A stretch of DNA of 64,000 nt from Rossellomorea sp036867415 (GCF_036867415.1 NZ_JBAJHU010000001.1:682001-746000); one strand, 5' to 3'; counted from the first letter of the stretch, positions 6,483 to 15,024 are shown. Numbers and translations are program-made. Notes: generated from the letters alone by a model not told the origin.

Positions 6483-7880
6483 ATGACAGTTAAAGTAAAT
6501 GGGCTGCTTCATGAATTAAAAGAATTGCTGAAAAGTCATCAAGTAACAACAAATGAAACGGTTCTGGAACAGCATGGGAAGGATGAATCTTATCATCACC
6601 CGTTCTCTCCTGATATTGTTGTGTTCCCTGAGAATGCAGAGGAAGTAAGCAAGATTGTAAAATTGGCAGGTACATATGGTACTCCGATCGTCCCATTTGG
6701 TTTAGGCACAAGCCTGGAAGGACACGTGATTCCTTATGACAAAGGGATCAGCATTGATTTTTCCCAAATGAACAGAATTCTTGAAGTAAGGGAAAAGGAT
6801 TTCCTTGTCAGAGTGCAGCCGGGAGTGACCCGGTCCCAGCTAAATAAGGAACTGAAGAAACATGGTTTATTTTTCTCAGTGGATCCTGGTGCTGACGCGA
6901 CATTGGGAGGGATGGCTGCCACGAATGCGAGTGGGACGACTTCCGTCAAATATGGTGTAATGAGAGATCAGGTGAGGGATTTGGAAGTCGTGCTTGCATC
7001 AGGGGAAATCATACACACAGGGAACCTTGCACAAAAATCCTCATCAGGCTATAATCTGAATCATTTATTTGTTGGTTCTGAAGGGACGCTTGGATGCTTT
7101 ACTGAATTGACATTGAGAGTATATGGAATACCTGAACACATCCTGGCTGCAAGAGCGTCATTCCCACATATTGAGGATGCAGTCGAAGCGGTCGTCTCGA
7201 TTCTTCAAGCCGGGATCCCTGTTGCCAGAGTGGAACTGGTCGATGAGGCTTCGATGAGGCAGGTGAACATGTTCAGTGATACAGATTATATAGAGAAGCC
7301 GACCTTGTTTCTGGAGTTTCACGGAAACGAAGCCGGGCTGAAGCAGGATGTGGCATTCATGCAGGAAATCGTTTCAGACCATGGATGTGAGGAGGTTCAT
7401 TTCGAGGAAGACCAGGCAGCCAGGAATAAGCTGTGGGATGCTCGTCATAATCTTGCATATGCATATATCCACGGCAATCCTGGTAAAAAGATGATGGTAA
7501 CCGATGTCTGTGTACCCATATCCGAATTATCCGGTGCAATCAATTCCGCCCGCGAAAAGCTTGATGAGCTTAATCTTACAGGAGGCATCCTCGGCCATGT
7601 TGGTGATGGGAATTATCATGCACTTCTCATGCTCGACCTAAGCAACCCGGAAGAAGTCCGACGTGCAGAGGCATTCAATGAACAGATCGTAGAATATGCC
7701 CTTGAGAGAAACGGGACATGTACCGGAGAACATGGGGTAGGAACAGGGAAGATGAAATATCAGAAGAGGGAGCATGGCGGAGCACTGCAGGTCATGAAGA
7801 ATATAAAGGATGCCATTGACCCGTCCGGACTATTGAATCCCCATAAACTGATCCATACAACGAAGGAGGAAAAGGGATGA
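6483..7880 (+). CDS. FAD-binding oxidase, D-lactate/glycolate dehydrogenase type (GlcD/LDHD)
   Basis: Oxidises a 2-hydroxy acid such as D-lactate or glycolate to the 2-oxo acid, passing electrons to an acceptor. The 465 residues show an N-terminal PCMH-type FAD domain (PFGLGTSLEGHV; VDPGADATLGGMAATNASGT; SGYNLNHLFVGSEGTLG). The C-terminal FAD-oxidase cap follows, with GHVGDGNYHALL and GTCTGEHGVGTGKM, whose His residues bind metal in this family. The ATG at 6483 has AAAGGAGG at 6467-6474; an in-frame ATG at 6444 lies upstream of that site. Its last 4 nt overlap the next gene, a BASS transporter, so the two are translationally coupled. No GlcE or GlcF partner is present, as expected for a single-subunit enzyme. 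Confidence 0.9.
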   Translation: MTVKVNGLLHELKELLKSHQVTTNETVLEQHGKDESYHHPFSPDIVVFPENAEEVSKIVKLAGTYGTPIVPFGLGTSLEGHVIPYDKGISIDFSQMNRILEVREKDFLVRVQPGVTRSQLNKELKKHGLFFSVDPGADATLGGMAATNASGTTSVKYGVMRDQVRDLEVVLASGEIIHTGNLAQKSSSGYNLNHLFVGSEGTLGCFTELTLRVYGIPEHILAARASFPHIEDAVEAVVSILQAGIPVARVELVDEASMRQVNMFSDTDYIEKPTLFLEFHGNEAGLKQDVAFMQEIVSDHGCEEVHFEEDQAARNKLWDARHNLAYAYIHGNPGKKMMVTDVCVPISELSGAINSAREKLDELNLTGGILGHVGDGNYHALLMLDLSNPEEVRRAEAFNEQIVEYALERNGTCTGEHGVGTGKMKYQKREHGGALQVMKNIKDAIDPSGLLNPHKLIHTTKEEKG

Positions 7881-8860
7881 GACTACTGGAATCTATCAGT
7901 CATCTGGCAGGAAAGTATTTCGCCGTCTGGGTCATTCTTGTGGCCGCGGCCGCCTATTTCATTCCGGCACCATTTTTACCGTTGGGAAGCTATATCACGA
8001 TCCTTCTCGGTGTCGTCATGTTCGGGATGGGGTTGACGCTCCAGCCGGTTGATTTCAAACTTGTTCTTCAAAAGCCGCTTCCTGTCATCACAGGGGTACT
8101 TGCTCAATTCATTATCATGCCCCTCGGCGCGTTTGGGATTGCATATGTGATGGGTTTACCGGACGAGCTTGCAGCAGGCTTGGTGCTGTTAGGTTCAGTT
8201 CCAGGCGGGACAGCGTCGAATGTCATGGTGTATCTGGCGAAAGGCAATCTGGCATTATCGGTCGCGATGACGTCTCTCTCCACACTGCTGGCGCCCCTGG
8301 CCACACCTCTCATATTATTGGCGTTAGCCGGACAGTGGCTTCCGGTCGATCCCTATGCCATGTTCCTGTCAATCGTACAGGTGATCATCATACCGATAAC
8401 GCTTGGTTTGGTAATCAAAAAGCTGTTCCCGGGCACCGTGGAAAAAAGTCTGAATGTCATTCCGTTGATTTCGGTGGCGGCAATCATCATTATTGTATCA
8501 GCAGTTGTTTCTGCAAACGTTGAGAATATTGCATCTTCCGGCTTCATGGTTTTCTCAGCTGTGATGATGCATAACATTCTTGGTTTGGCGCTGGGGTATG
8601 GTACAGCCGGCCTGATGAAATTGGATGAAAGCAAACGGCGTGCCATTTCGATTGAAGTGGGGATGCAGAACTCAGGGCTTGGGGTGGCCCTTGCAACTGC
8701 CCATTTCGGACCTCTGGCAGCGCTCCCGAGTGTCATTGCGGCAGTCTGGCACAACATCTCGGGACCAATCATCGCAACCTACTGGAGTAAAAAGACTGTA
8801 GAAAAGGATAAAAATGAAATTATGGATAAGGGCAATGAGCCGCAAGCGTCTGTTAGATAA
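7877..8860 (+). CDS. BASS-family (bile acid:sodium symporter-like) transporter
   Basis: A 327-residue protein with about ten membrane segments. It has the BASS signatures GSVPGGTASNVMVYLAKGN in the first half and EVGMQNSGLGVALA in the second. These are the crossover motifs that bind sodium and substrate. Bacterial members carry pyruvate, pantoate and other organic acids rather than bile acids. The start overlaps the stop of the 2-hydroxyacid oxidase by four bases (ATGA), with AAGGAGGAAAAGGG upstream. This coupling suggests transport of the oxidase's substrate or its 2-oxo product; that is inference. A bidirectional terminator follows. Confidence 0.88.
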   Translation: MRLLESISHLAGKYFAVWVILVAAAAYFIPAPFLPLGSYITILLGVVMFGMGLTLQPVDFKLVLQKPLPVITGVLAQFIIMPLGAFGIAYVMGLPDELAAGLVLLGSVPGGTASNVMVYLAKGNLALSVAMTSLSTLLAPLATPLILLALAGQWLPVDPYAMFLSIVQVIIIPITLGLVIKKLFPGTVEKSLNVIPLISVAAIIIIVSAVVSANVENIASSGFMVFSAVMMHNILGLALGYGTAGLMKLDESKRRAISIEVGMQNSGLGVALATAHFGPLAALPSVIAAVWHNISGPIIATYWSKKTVEKDKNEIMDKGNEPQASVR

Positions 8861-8864
8861 AACG

Positions 8865-8902
8865 AAAGGTGGTACCGAAAATCCCGGTACCACCTTTTTT
8901 TA
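8865..8902. terminator. Bidirectional terminator between the BASS gene and the siderophore operon
   Basis: Arms AAGGTGGTACC/GGTACCACCTT are followed by seven T on the plus strand and by TTTCGTTTT on the minus strand. It can end both converging transcripts. Confidence 0.85.
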
Positions 8903-8935
8903 TTTATGAAGAATATTTAGTTGTAATGTGCTCGA

Positions 8936-9943
8936 TCATTTCTTCAACAACAAATACATAAAATAAGGCGCTCCTATCAAGGCAATCATGATCCCGGCAG
9001 GAATTCCGTCCGGCTCCAATATGTTCCTTCCAATAGTATCGGCAAGCATCAAGAGCCACCCGCCGAGTAGAATGGCAACCGGTATGAACATCTGGCTGCG
9101 GGGACCTACTAATGCTTTAGCCATGTGAGGGGCCATCAGTCCTATGAAAGCAATTCCTCCTGTAACCGAAACGGCGGAAGCGGCCAAAGCAACTGCCACC
9201 ATGAGCATAAGGAATCTCTCGCGATTGATTGAAATCCCTACACCAACAGAGACAGGCTCACTCAAGCCAAGCAGATTCAGCATTTGAGATTTATAGAGTG
9301 TAAGCGGTATAAGAATGACAAGCCATGGGACAATTGCCCAAATGAATGGCCAGTCAGTCCCCCAAATGCTTCCCGCAAGCCATTTGGCGATGAAGTCGAC
9401 TTTTTGACGCTCAGCAGCTGAAATCAGGATGATCATAAGTCCCGAGAAAGCCATCGAGAATCCGACTCCGACCAGCACTAACCGCACAGGCTGTATGCCG
9501 TTTCTTTTGCTGTAAGAAAATAAATAGATCAAGCATGCGGTAATCATGGCTCCAACGAAAGCAACAATCGGGAGCAGGTATGCAAACGAAGCAGCATCGA
9601 TGGGAAAGAATAAAAAGAAAATCGCAATTGAAACCCCGGCACCGGAATTGATTCCTATGATTCCCGGATCGGCCAGATCATTACGGGTAATTCCCTGCAG
9701 AATCGAACCGGAAAGAGCAAGCGCCATACCTGCAAGAACGGTAATGATGATCCTCGGCAGTCTGATTGAAAATAGGATGAATTCTTCCTTGAAGCTCCCA
9801 TACCCGAAAAGAGTGGGTAAGAGACGGCCATAAGAAACCGATGAATACCCCAATCCAATACTTATAAATGCCGTTAAAAGAATCAAAACTGACAACAGTA
9901 AAAGGAGCAGTCTTTGTTTTTTTATCAAATCAGGATGTATCAT
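8936..9943 (-). CDS. Iron-siderophore ABC transporter permease (FecCD family), second subunit
   Basis: A 335-residue inner-membrane permease of the BtuC/FhuB/FecCD type with about nine membrane segments. Family marks include RLPRIIITVLAGMALALSGSILQG near the N-terminus, LADPGIIGINSGAG, and GLMAPHMAKALVG (the ATPase-contact loop). It is the last gene of the minus-strand operon ATPase, binding protein, permease, permease, and its start overlaps the preceding permease by 4 nt. The paired permeases would form the heterodimeric channel. The operon lies behind a Fur box, so iron starvation should induce it. Confidence 0.92.
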   Translation of the reverse strand: MIHPDLIKKQRLLLLLLSVLILLTAFISIGLGYSSVSYGRLLPTLFGYGSFKEEFILFSIRLPRIIITVLAGMALALSGSILQGITRNDLADPGIIGINSGAGVSIAIFFLFFPIDAASFAYLLPIVAFVGAMITACLIYLFSYSKRNGIQPVRLVLVGVGFSMAFSGLMIILISAAERQKVDFIAKWLAGSIWGTDWPFIWAIVPWLVILIPLTLYKSQMLNLLGLSEPVSVGVGISINRERFLMLMVAVALAASAVSVTGGIAFIGLMAPHMAKALVGPRSQMFIPVAILLGGWLLMLADTIGRNILEPDGIPAGIMIALIGAPYFMYLLLKK

Positions 9944-10959
9944 GAGAAACCCTTCCCTCCTTTCCGGACGATGAACAGGAAGAAAGGCAGACCCAACATT
10001 GCTACTATAGCCGCAACAGGCGTTTCATAAGGTGCGTGTATGGTCCGCCCCAATGTATCTGCAAGCAGTAAGAATGATGCACCTAGCAAAGTGGAGACTG
10101 GTATGATAAAGCGGTAGTCCGTACCGGTAATCACACGTACGATATGAGGGATCATTAGTCCGATGAAGACCATATTCCCTACCAAAGCAACGGCCGCACC
10201 GGCCAATAGTATAATCACAATGAATAGAATTGTTTTGACAAAAGCAGTTCTCTGCCCCAATCCGACGGCAACTTCTTCATTCAGGCTGAGGATGGTCAGC
10301 TGTCTTGACAAAAAGAGTGAAACGACGATCCCTGCCGCAATGAATGGGGCAATCACTTGCAGCTGCCCCCATGTAGTTCCGATCAAACCTCCTGCAGTCC
10401 ACATAGATACATCTTTAGAAATTTTAAAGAAAAGGCCAGTACCTTCGGCTATCGCAAATAAAAAAGCAGACACGGCCGCCCCCGCCAACACAATCCTAAG
10501 AGGGGAAAAACCGCCTCTTTTCATGGAACTGATCCCGAATACCATAATGGCTCCCGCGCCGGCACCGATAAAACAGGCAATCATAATCCCGAGTGAATTC
10601 ACAGAAGGGATGAAGGCAATGGTAATGGCGAGAGCTGCGTTTGCTCCGGCTGTCAACCCAAGCAGACCAGGATCTGCAAGCGGGTTACGTGTCATCCCCT
10701 GCATAATGGCACCTGAAACAGATAAGGCAGCCCCGACAAAAATGGCGGCGATTGCCCGGGGGATACGAATTTCCTGGAGGATGGTTGCTTTTTCATTTGT
10801 ATCGAAAGAAGAAAGGGCGAACCAAACGTCCTTTAAAGTGGTTTCTGCTGCACCGAACACCATTGAAATCAGGAAGCAGGCAGCAAAGATTACGGCTGAA
10901 GTTATTAATTTTATAATAAATGGAATATTTCGCTGATTAGTAGAAGTGGTCATGTTCAA
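9940..10959 (-). CDS. Iron-siderophore ABC transporter permease (FecCD family), first subunit
   Basis: A 339-residue FecCD-type permease, partner of the following gene, with which it overlaps by 4 nt. It has the family motifs RIPRAIAAIFVGAALSVSGA, NPLADPGLLGLTAGA and GLMIPHIVRVITG. The start is taken as TTG at 10959, with a weak AGAGATG about 7 nt upstream; an ATG two codons later is an alternative. Between the binding-protein gene and this one is a perfect 17-bp hairpin (10987-11020) that probably lowers read-through into the permeases, giving more binding protein than channel. Confidence 0.92.
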   Translation of the reverse strand: MNMTTSTNQRNIPFIIKLITSAVIFAACFLISMVFGAAETTLKDVWFALSSFDTNEKATILQEIRIPRAIAAIFVGAALSVSGAIMQGMTRNPLADPGLLGLTAGANAALAITIAFIPSVNSLGIMIACFIGAGAGAIMVFGISSMKRGGFSPLRIVLAGAAVSAFLFAIAEGTGLFFKISKDVSMWTAGGLIGTTWGQLQVIAPFIAAGIVVSLFLSRQLTILSLNEEVAVGLGQRTAFVKTILFIVIILLAGAAVALVGNMVFIGLMIPHIVRVITGTDYRFIIPVSTLLGASFLLLADTLGRTIHAPYETPVAAIVAMLGLPFFLFIVRKGGKGFS

Positions 10960-10986
10960 TCATCATCTCTTTTTTGATTTATAAAG

Positions 10987-11020
10987 GAAGAGGAATTCTT
11001 AGTACTAAGAATTCCTCTTC
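10987..11020 (-). terminator. Perfect 34-base palindrome between binding protein and permease genes
   Basis: The arms GAAGAGGAATTCTTAGT and ACTAAGAATTCCTCTTC are perfectly complementary with no spare loop bases. On the operon strand it is followed by CCTTTATAAAT, only a weak T run. It is best read as an attenuating or mRNA-stabilising hairpin after the binding-protein gene rather than a full operon end. Being a perfect palindrome, it could also be a protein site. Confidence 0.6.
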
Positions 11021-11024
11021 AGGA

Positions 11025-11954
11025 TTAATTGCCTAGAAATTTTTCTTTGAAGAAGTCCAACTGATAATCAAGTGTCAGTGGATCATTGAAATAGAATTCC
11101 ATCATATTCACTTCGAAGACCTGGTCGTTTTTCACAGCAGGGATGTTTTTATATGTTTCGGTTTCCATGAATGAATTATCGCCATTCGGGTCTTTACTCA
11201 GGATTATGTAATCTCCTGCAAATTCAGGAAGGACTTCTGTCGAAAGGGCAAAGTATCCAGGTTCAAGAGCTTGTTCTTTTACTTTTTCCGGCATTCTCAA
11301 GTTCATTTCCTGGTAGAGGATCTCTGTACCGCGTCCCCAATTGTTTCCGTATACATATAATTGCTTATCGAAGCTTTCAATAACGGAAACGGTAGTGTCT
11401 TCACCGATTTCGGCTTTGATTTCATCGCCTGCTTCCTGAGCACGCTTCTTGAAATCATCCACCCATGCTTGCGCTTCTTTTTCTTTGTTTAATAGTTTCC
11501 CAATTTCGATGTGCTGAGTAAGGTAATCCACTTTTCCGTATGTATAAGTGACAGTGGGAGCAATTTCATTTAATTTATCAACGTTTTTGATATTGGATAA
11601 ACCGATGATGAGATCCGGGTTCAGTTCGATGATCTTCTCAAGACTTTCGTCGGTTACTTCTTCTACTCCTTCTAAATCGTCTTCCCAGCGTGGATTCATC
11701 TTAGACCATGAATCAACACCGACCACATTCACGTCAAGTGCCATGACATTTCCTGCGAAAGATGAAAGGACGACGACACGCTGAGGGTCTGCTGGAACTT
11801 CAACCGGCCCGTTTTCTGATTCGTATGTGATCGTGTCATTTTTGCTGTCTTTATTTGAATCGTTACCTTCTTCTTTATCAGATGTAGAACCGTTGCCGCA
11901 TGCACTAACCAATAGCACCAACAGCAGAGTAAACGGGAGTATCCATTTTTTCAT
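11025..11954 (-). CDS. Iron-hydroxamate siderophore-binding lipoprotein (FhuD/YxeB-like)
   Basis: Captures ferric siderophore outside the membrane for the ABC importer. The 309 residues begin with a lipoprotein signal (MKKWILPFTLLLVLLVSACG, lipid-modified Cys in VSAC) and a Ser/Asp/Lys linker. The class III binding fold follows: PQRVVVLSS, LNPDLIIG, YGNNWGRGTEILYQEM, and a C-terminal AVKNDQVFEVN...FYFNDPLTLDYQL. The last two blocks resemble FhuD-type hydroxamate binders. The start at 11954 has AAAGGAGAAG upstream and lies within the end of the ATPase gene (50-nt overlap), suggesting coupled translation. The ligand is inferred. Confidence 0.9.
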   Translation of the reverse strand: MKKWILPFTLLLVLLVSACGNGSTSDKEEGNDSNKDSKNDTITYESENGPVEVPADPQRVVVLSSFAGNVMALDVNVVGVDSWSKMNPRWEDDLEGVEEVTDESLEKIIELNPDLIIGLSNIKNVDKLNEIAPTVTYTYGKVDYLTQHIEIGKLLNKEKEAQAWVDDFKKRAQEAGDEIKAEIGEDTTVSVIESFDKQLYVYGNNWGRGTEILYQEMNLRMPEKVKEQALEPGYFALSTEVLPEFAGDYIILSKDPNGDNSFMETETYKNIPAVKNDQVFEVNMMEFYFNDPLTLDYQLDFFKEKFLGN

Positions 11955-12750
11955 GTTGATCTTCTCCTTTAAGTAGGTTGTATGTGATACACATTGGCTT
12001 ATTTGTTCGAGGGTCTCTACCAATCGCAGCGTCAATTTGGAATACTTTCTTCAGGACATCATGGGTGATGACTTCTTCACAAGTACCGGCTTTGACAATT
12101 TCACCTTCTTTGAGGGCGACGATATAATCTGCGAAGCGTGCGGCCTGATTCAAGTCATGAAGCACCATGACAATGGTGCGTTCCTGCTCGGCATTCAGCT
12201 TTTGCAGGAGTTCAAGTACTTCCAGCTGGTGTGCCATATCGAGGTATGTAGTTGGTTCATCAAGGAAGATGATATCCGTTTCCTGGGCTAGGGCCATCGC
12301 AATCCACACACGCTGTCTCTGACCTCCGGATAATGCGTCTACTTGTCTGTACTTAAAGTCCGAAGTGCCTGTCACTTCTAGTGCCCAATTGATGACGTCG
12401 TAGTCTTTCCTGGACATACGCCCCATCCCTTTTTGATGAGGGAACCGTCCGTAAGAAACCAATTCACCGACTGTCAATCCGCTGGCACTTTCAGGAGTCT
12501 GAGGAAGAATCGCCATTTTTTTGGCTAATTCCTTCGTATTTCCTTTGGATATATTTTCACCATCCAATAGTACATTGCCGGATTGATGGGGGATGATGCG
12601 GGTAATCGCTTTCAGCAAAGTTGATTTACCACACCCATTCGACCCGATGATGGTGGTGATTTGTTTATCCGGTATTTGAACGCTGAGATCTTTCACAATT
12701 AAGCGGTCACCATAGCCAATGTTTAATTCTTCCGTATATAGGCGAACCAT
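11905..12750 (-). CDS. Iron-siderophore ABC transporter ATPase (YusV/FecE-like)
   Basis: A 281-residue ABC ATPase that powers siderophore import. It has the Walker A GSNGCGKST, signature LSGGQRQRVWIAMAL, Walker B IIFLDEPTTYLD and switch His in VLHDLNQAARF. It is the first gene of a four-gene minus-strand operon. Its last 50 nt overlap the binding-protein gene in another frame, which gives it a C-terminal tail ending VYSAVGAIG. The promoter upstream has TTGACA and TAGTAT with a Fur box just downstream. In B. subtilis YusV serves several hydroxamate systems; here the ATPase is built into the operon. Confidence 0.92.
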   Translation of the reverse strand: MVRLYTEELNIGYGDRLIVKDLSVQIPDKQITTIIGSNGCGKSTLLKAITRIIPHQSGNVLLDGENISKGNTKELAKKMAILPQTPESASGLTVGELVSYGRFPHQKGMGRMSRKDYDVINWALEVTGTSDFKYRQVDALSGGQRQRVWIAMALAQETDIIFLDEPTTYLDMAHQLEVLELLQKLNAEQERTIVMVLHDLNQAARFADYIVALKEGEIVKAGTCEEVITHDVLKKVFQIDAAIGRDPRTNKPMCITYNLLKGEDQHEKMDTPVYSAVGAIG

Positions 12751-12783
12751 TCCTTAGCCCTCCATTTATGATTGGGATTTAAT

Positions 12784-12841
12784 GATAACGATTCTCATTC
12801 TCGAACAATACCATACTATAATTCTTTTTTACCAATGTCAA
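12784..12841 (-). promoter_or_regulatory. Promoter and Fur box of the siderophore operon
   Basis: On the minus strand, TTGACA (complement 12836-12841), a 17-nt spacer and TAGTAT (complement 12813-12818) form a housekeeping promoter. A Fur box GATAACGATTCTCATTCTC (12784-12802, about 15 of 19 matches to the consensus) lies just downstream, where bound Fur would block initiation. Confidence 0.85.
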
Positions 12842-12853
12842 TAGAATTTTTCA

Positions 12854-12907
12854 TTGTCACAGTGTAGAAAAAGAGGTAGTATGTAATTGAGAATGATAAT
12901 CAATAAT
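12854..12907 (+). promoter_or_regulatory. Promoter and Fur box of the ferredoxin-NADP reductase gene
   Basis: TTGTCA (12854-12859), a 17-nt spacer and TAGTAT (12877-12882) are followed by the Fur-type site GAGAATGATAATCAATAAT (12889-12907). It mirrors the divergent siderophore promoter, so both sides should respond to iron together. Confidence 0.8.
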
Positions 12908-12932
12908 GATTGATTATGGGGAGTGGACGGAT

Positions 12933-13985
12933 ATGAAAGAAAAGGAATTATTTGATGTAACGATAATCGGAGGAGGTCCGGCAGGGCTTTACTCTGCTTT
13001 TTACAGCGGTCTGAGGGAAATGAAAACAAAGATCATCGAGTATCAGCCGATGTTAGGCGGGAAAATACATGTATACCCTGAGAAAATGATCTGGGATGTA
13101 GGGGGGCTCACTCCGACACCAGGGGCAGAACTGATCAAGCAGCTCGTTCAGCAGGGGTTGACCTTTGATCCGGAGGTCGTGCTGAATGAAAAAGTGGAAA
13201 GCATTACACGTAATAAAGAAGGCTTGTTTATTCTGGAGGGTTCTTCAGGACAAAAACATCTCTCAAAGAGTGTAATCGTGGCTGTTGGAAGCGGGATCAT
13301 CAACCCTCAAAAGCTTGATATTGAAGGTGCTGAGCGGTTTGAAGTGTCTAATTTGCATTACACAGTGAAGTCGCTGAAAAGTTTTAAAGACAGGACAGTC
13401 GTTATTTCCGGCGGCGGAAACTCAGCAGTGGACTGGGCTAATGAGTTGGAGCCAATCGCAAAAAAAGTGTATGTGACGTATCGAAAAGGAGCACTGAATG
13501 GGCACGAAGCCCAATGTGCACAGCTGATCAACAGCTCTGCTTCATGTTTATTTCATACTTCGATCACCAAGCTGATGGCTGATAGTAATCACGAACGGAT
13601 CGAAAAGGTTCAATTGACCAATCATCAGACAGGGGAAGTGACCAATCTTGATATCGATGAAGTGATCATCAATCATGGGTATGAAATTGATGCTTCCCTG
13701 CTGAAAAACAGCAGTTTGAATGTCAAAATGGTGAATGATTTCTACATTGAAGGGACGTCAACAAGCGATTCGTCTATTGAGGGTCTTTATGCTGCTGGTG
13801 ATATCCTGATGCATGAAGGAAAAGTCAATTTGATCGCCGGGGCTTTCCAGGATGCGGCGAATGCTGTCAATAGAGCCAAGAAGTATATCCAGCCGGAAGC
13901 GGATAAAATTGCGATGGTGTCATCCCATAACGACGTCTTCAAAAAGAAAAATCGAGAACTTGTCAAAAAGATGATGGTGAACTGA
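12933..13985 (+). CDS. Ferredoxin/flavodoxin-NADP reductase, thioredoxin-reductase-like type (YcgT/YumC family)
   Basis: Transfers electrons between NADPH and ferredoxin or flavodoxin. The 350 residues have an FAD Rossmann motif at the N-terminus (VTIIGGGPAGLYSAFYSG), an NADPH motif VVISGGGNSAVDWANEL in the middle, and a C-terminal GLYAAGDILMHEGKVNLIAGAF. There is no CxxC redox pair, which separates this family from thioredoxin reductase. The ATG at 12933 has GGGGAG about 9 nt upstream; the in-frame ATG at 12906 lies inside the Fur box. Divergent Fur-controlled siderophore genes suggest it supplies reducing power for iron release or for iron-poor conditions, like the Fur-regulated ycgT of B. 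subtilis. A hairpin lies past the stop. Confidence 0.9.
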   Translation: MKEKELFDVTIIGGGPAGLYSAFYSGLREMKTKIIEYQPMLGGKIHVYPEKMIWDVGGLTPTPGAELIKQLVQQGLTFDPEVVLNEKVESITRNKEGLFILEGSSGQKHLSKSVIVAVGSGIINPQKLDIEGAERFEVSNLHYTVKSLKSFKDRTVVISGGGNSAVDWANELEPIAKKVYVTYRKGALNGHEAQCAQLINSSASCLFHTSITKLMADSNHERIEKVQLTNHQTGEVTNLDIDEVIINHGYEIDASLLKNSSLNVKMVNDFYIEGTSTSDSSIEGLYAAGDILMHEGKVNLIAGAFQDAANAVNRAKKYIQPEADKIAMVSSHNDVFKKKNRELVKKMMVN

Positions 13986-14035
13986 ACCCCGTTTTCCCTG
14001 CCGGTTGTTCCCTGGAACATAATATTCGAAAATAA

Positions 14036-14066
14036 AAAAGATGCTTACTCTCTCAGTAAGCATCTT
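14036..14066 (-). terminator. Terminator of the TerC-family gene
   Basis: AAGATGCTTACT/AGTAAGCATCTT stem; on the minus strand it runs into CTTTTTTATTTT. It may also stop the converging reductase transcript. Confidence 0.8.
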
Positions 14067-14074
14067 CTTCTCTA

Positions 14075-14800
14075 TTAATTTACCTCATGCAGTCTTTCTT
14101 CTGAAACGGATGCAGCCGACTTTTTATTGACCAGATAACCGATCAGCAGGACAGCAGCGGCGAGGCCGAATGTAATGGCATAAGTTGCGGGTCCGTGATG
14201 AATGTTCAGAAGATCCATGAATTGATGATCTCTCACAATCATTTCACCTGCGGTATATGCCAGAATTCCTGCACCTAAATAGGCAATCCAGCGATATTTC
14301 TCAAGAACTTTCACAATCGCCTTTGAACCGAAAATCATAATAGGGATGGAAATGAATACCCCAAGAGCGATCATTCCGATATGACCATGTGCAGCTCCTG
14401 CAACGGCAACTACATTATCAAGACTCATCACTGCATCAGCAAGAATGATCGTTGTAATCGCTTGTTTCATTCCTGTGTGTGACTTGATATTGGCTTCTCC
14501 TTCTTCTTCTACCAATACTTTATAAGCAATCCATAAAAGAAGAATTCCACCTATCAAGTGAACGAATGGAATCTCCAGCAAGTATACAATGATAGCCGCG
14601 AATAGAATACGTAAAATGACGGCACCGGCCGTACCCCAGAAGATTGCTTTGTTCTGAAGCTCCTTAGGCAAGCTTCTCGTTGCCATCGCGATGACGATCG
14701 CATTATCTCCTGACAGGATTATATCAATCGCAATAATTTTTAACAGGGCAAAGATGGCACCTGACGAAATTGCAAGCCCCAATGGAAATAGAAAATCCAT
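14075..14800 (-). CDS. TerC-family integral membrane protein (YjbE-like)
   Basis: A 241-residue protein with seven or so membrane segments and the two TerC acidic motifs DIILSGDNAIVIAMA (residues about 26-40) and ADAVMSLDNVVAVAGA in the middle. Relatives in B. subtilis (YceF, YkoY) load manganese onto exported enzymes or export Mn. No yybP-ykoY riboswitch can be recognised upstream. GAGGAGGAACC precedes the ATG. The gene stands alone between a Fur-regulated reductase and an ion channel. Metal export is the family expectation, not shown by the sequence. Confidence 0.88.
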   Translation of the reverse strand: MDFLFPLGLAISSGAIFALLKIIAIDIILSGDNAIVIAMATRSLPKELQNKAIFWGTAGAVILRILFAAIIVYLLEIPFVHLIGGILLLWIAYKVLVEEEGEANIKSHTGMKQAITTIILADAVMSLDNVVAVAGAAHGHIGMIALGVFISIPIMIFGSKAIVKVLEKYRWIAYLGAGILAYTAGEMIVRDHQFMDLLNIHHGPATYAITFGLAAAVLLIGYLVNKKSAASVSEERLHEVN

Positions 14801-14941
14801 GATGGTTCCTCCTCGTTTCTAGTAAACATGTAAATGAAAACACAACTTTCTTAGTTTACCATAAAAATATCATTCGTGAAGGAAGTTTAGGTGGATGATA
14901 GGGGATATCTTCCATTTTTTGGAGGGGGGAAGTACGTATGA

Positions 14942-14986
14942 ATGAAAAAAATCAGTCGTTTTAAACATCCTGAAAGTGGTAAATAA
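14942..14986 (+). CDS. Possible 14-residue basic peptide
   Basis: ATG at 14942 follows GGAGGGGGGAAG and opens 14 codons (MKKISRFKHPESGK) ending in TAA. An out-of-frame ATG at 14938 gives only seven residues. It precedes an ion-channel gene by 38 nt. The ribosome site is strong for so short a frame, but no family is known to me and chance is possible. Confidence 0.25.
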   Translation: MKKISRFKHPESGK

Positions 14987-15024
14987 AGAATGGACCAAAG
15001 ATCTATAAGGAGGCATCTTCTGTT

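Noticed and set aside
10163..10936. A 257-codon open frame on the plus strand
   Set aside because: It lies opposite a clear FecCD permease gene, has no ribosome site and its sequence is the low-complexity Ala/Pro/Thr type expected from the antisense of a membrane protein.
14800..14900. yybP-ykoY manganese riboswitch before the TerC gene
   Set aside because: The leader is short and none of the conserved aptamer blocks could be found.
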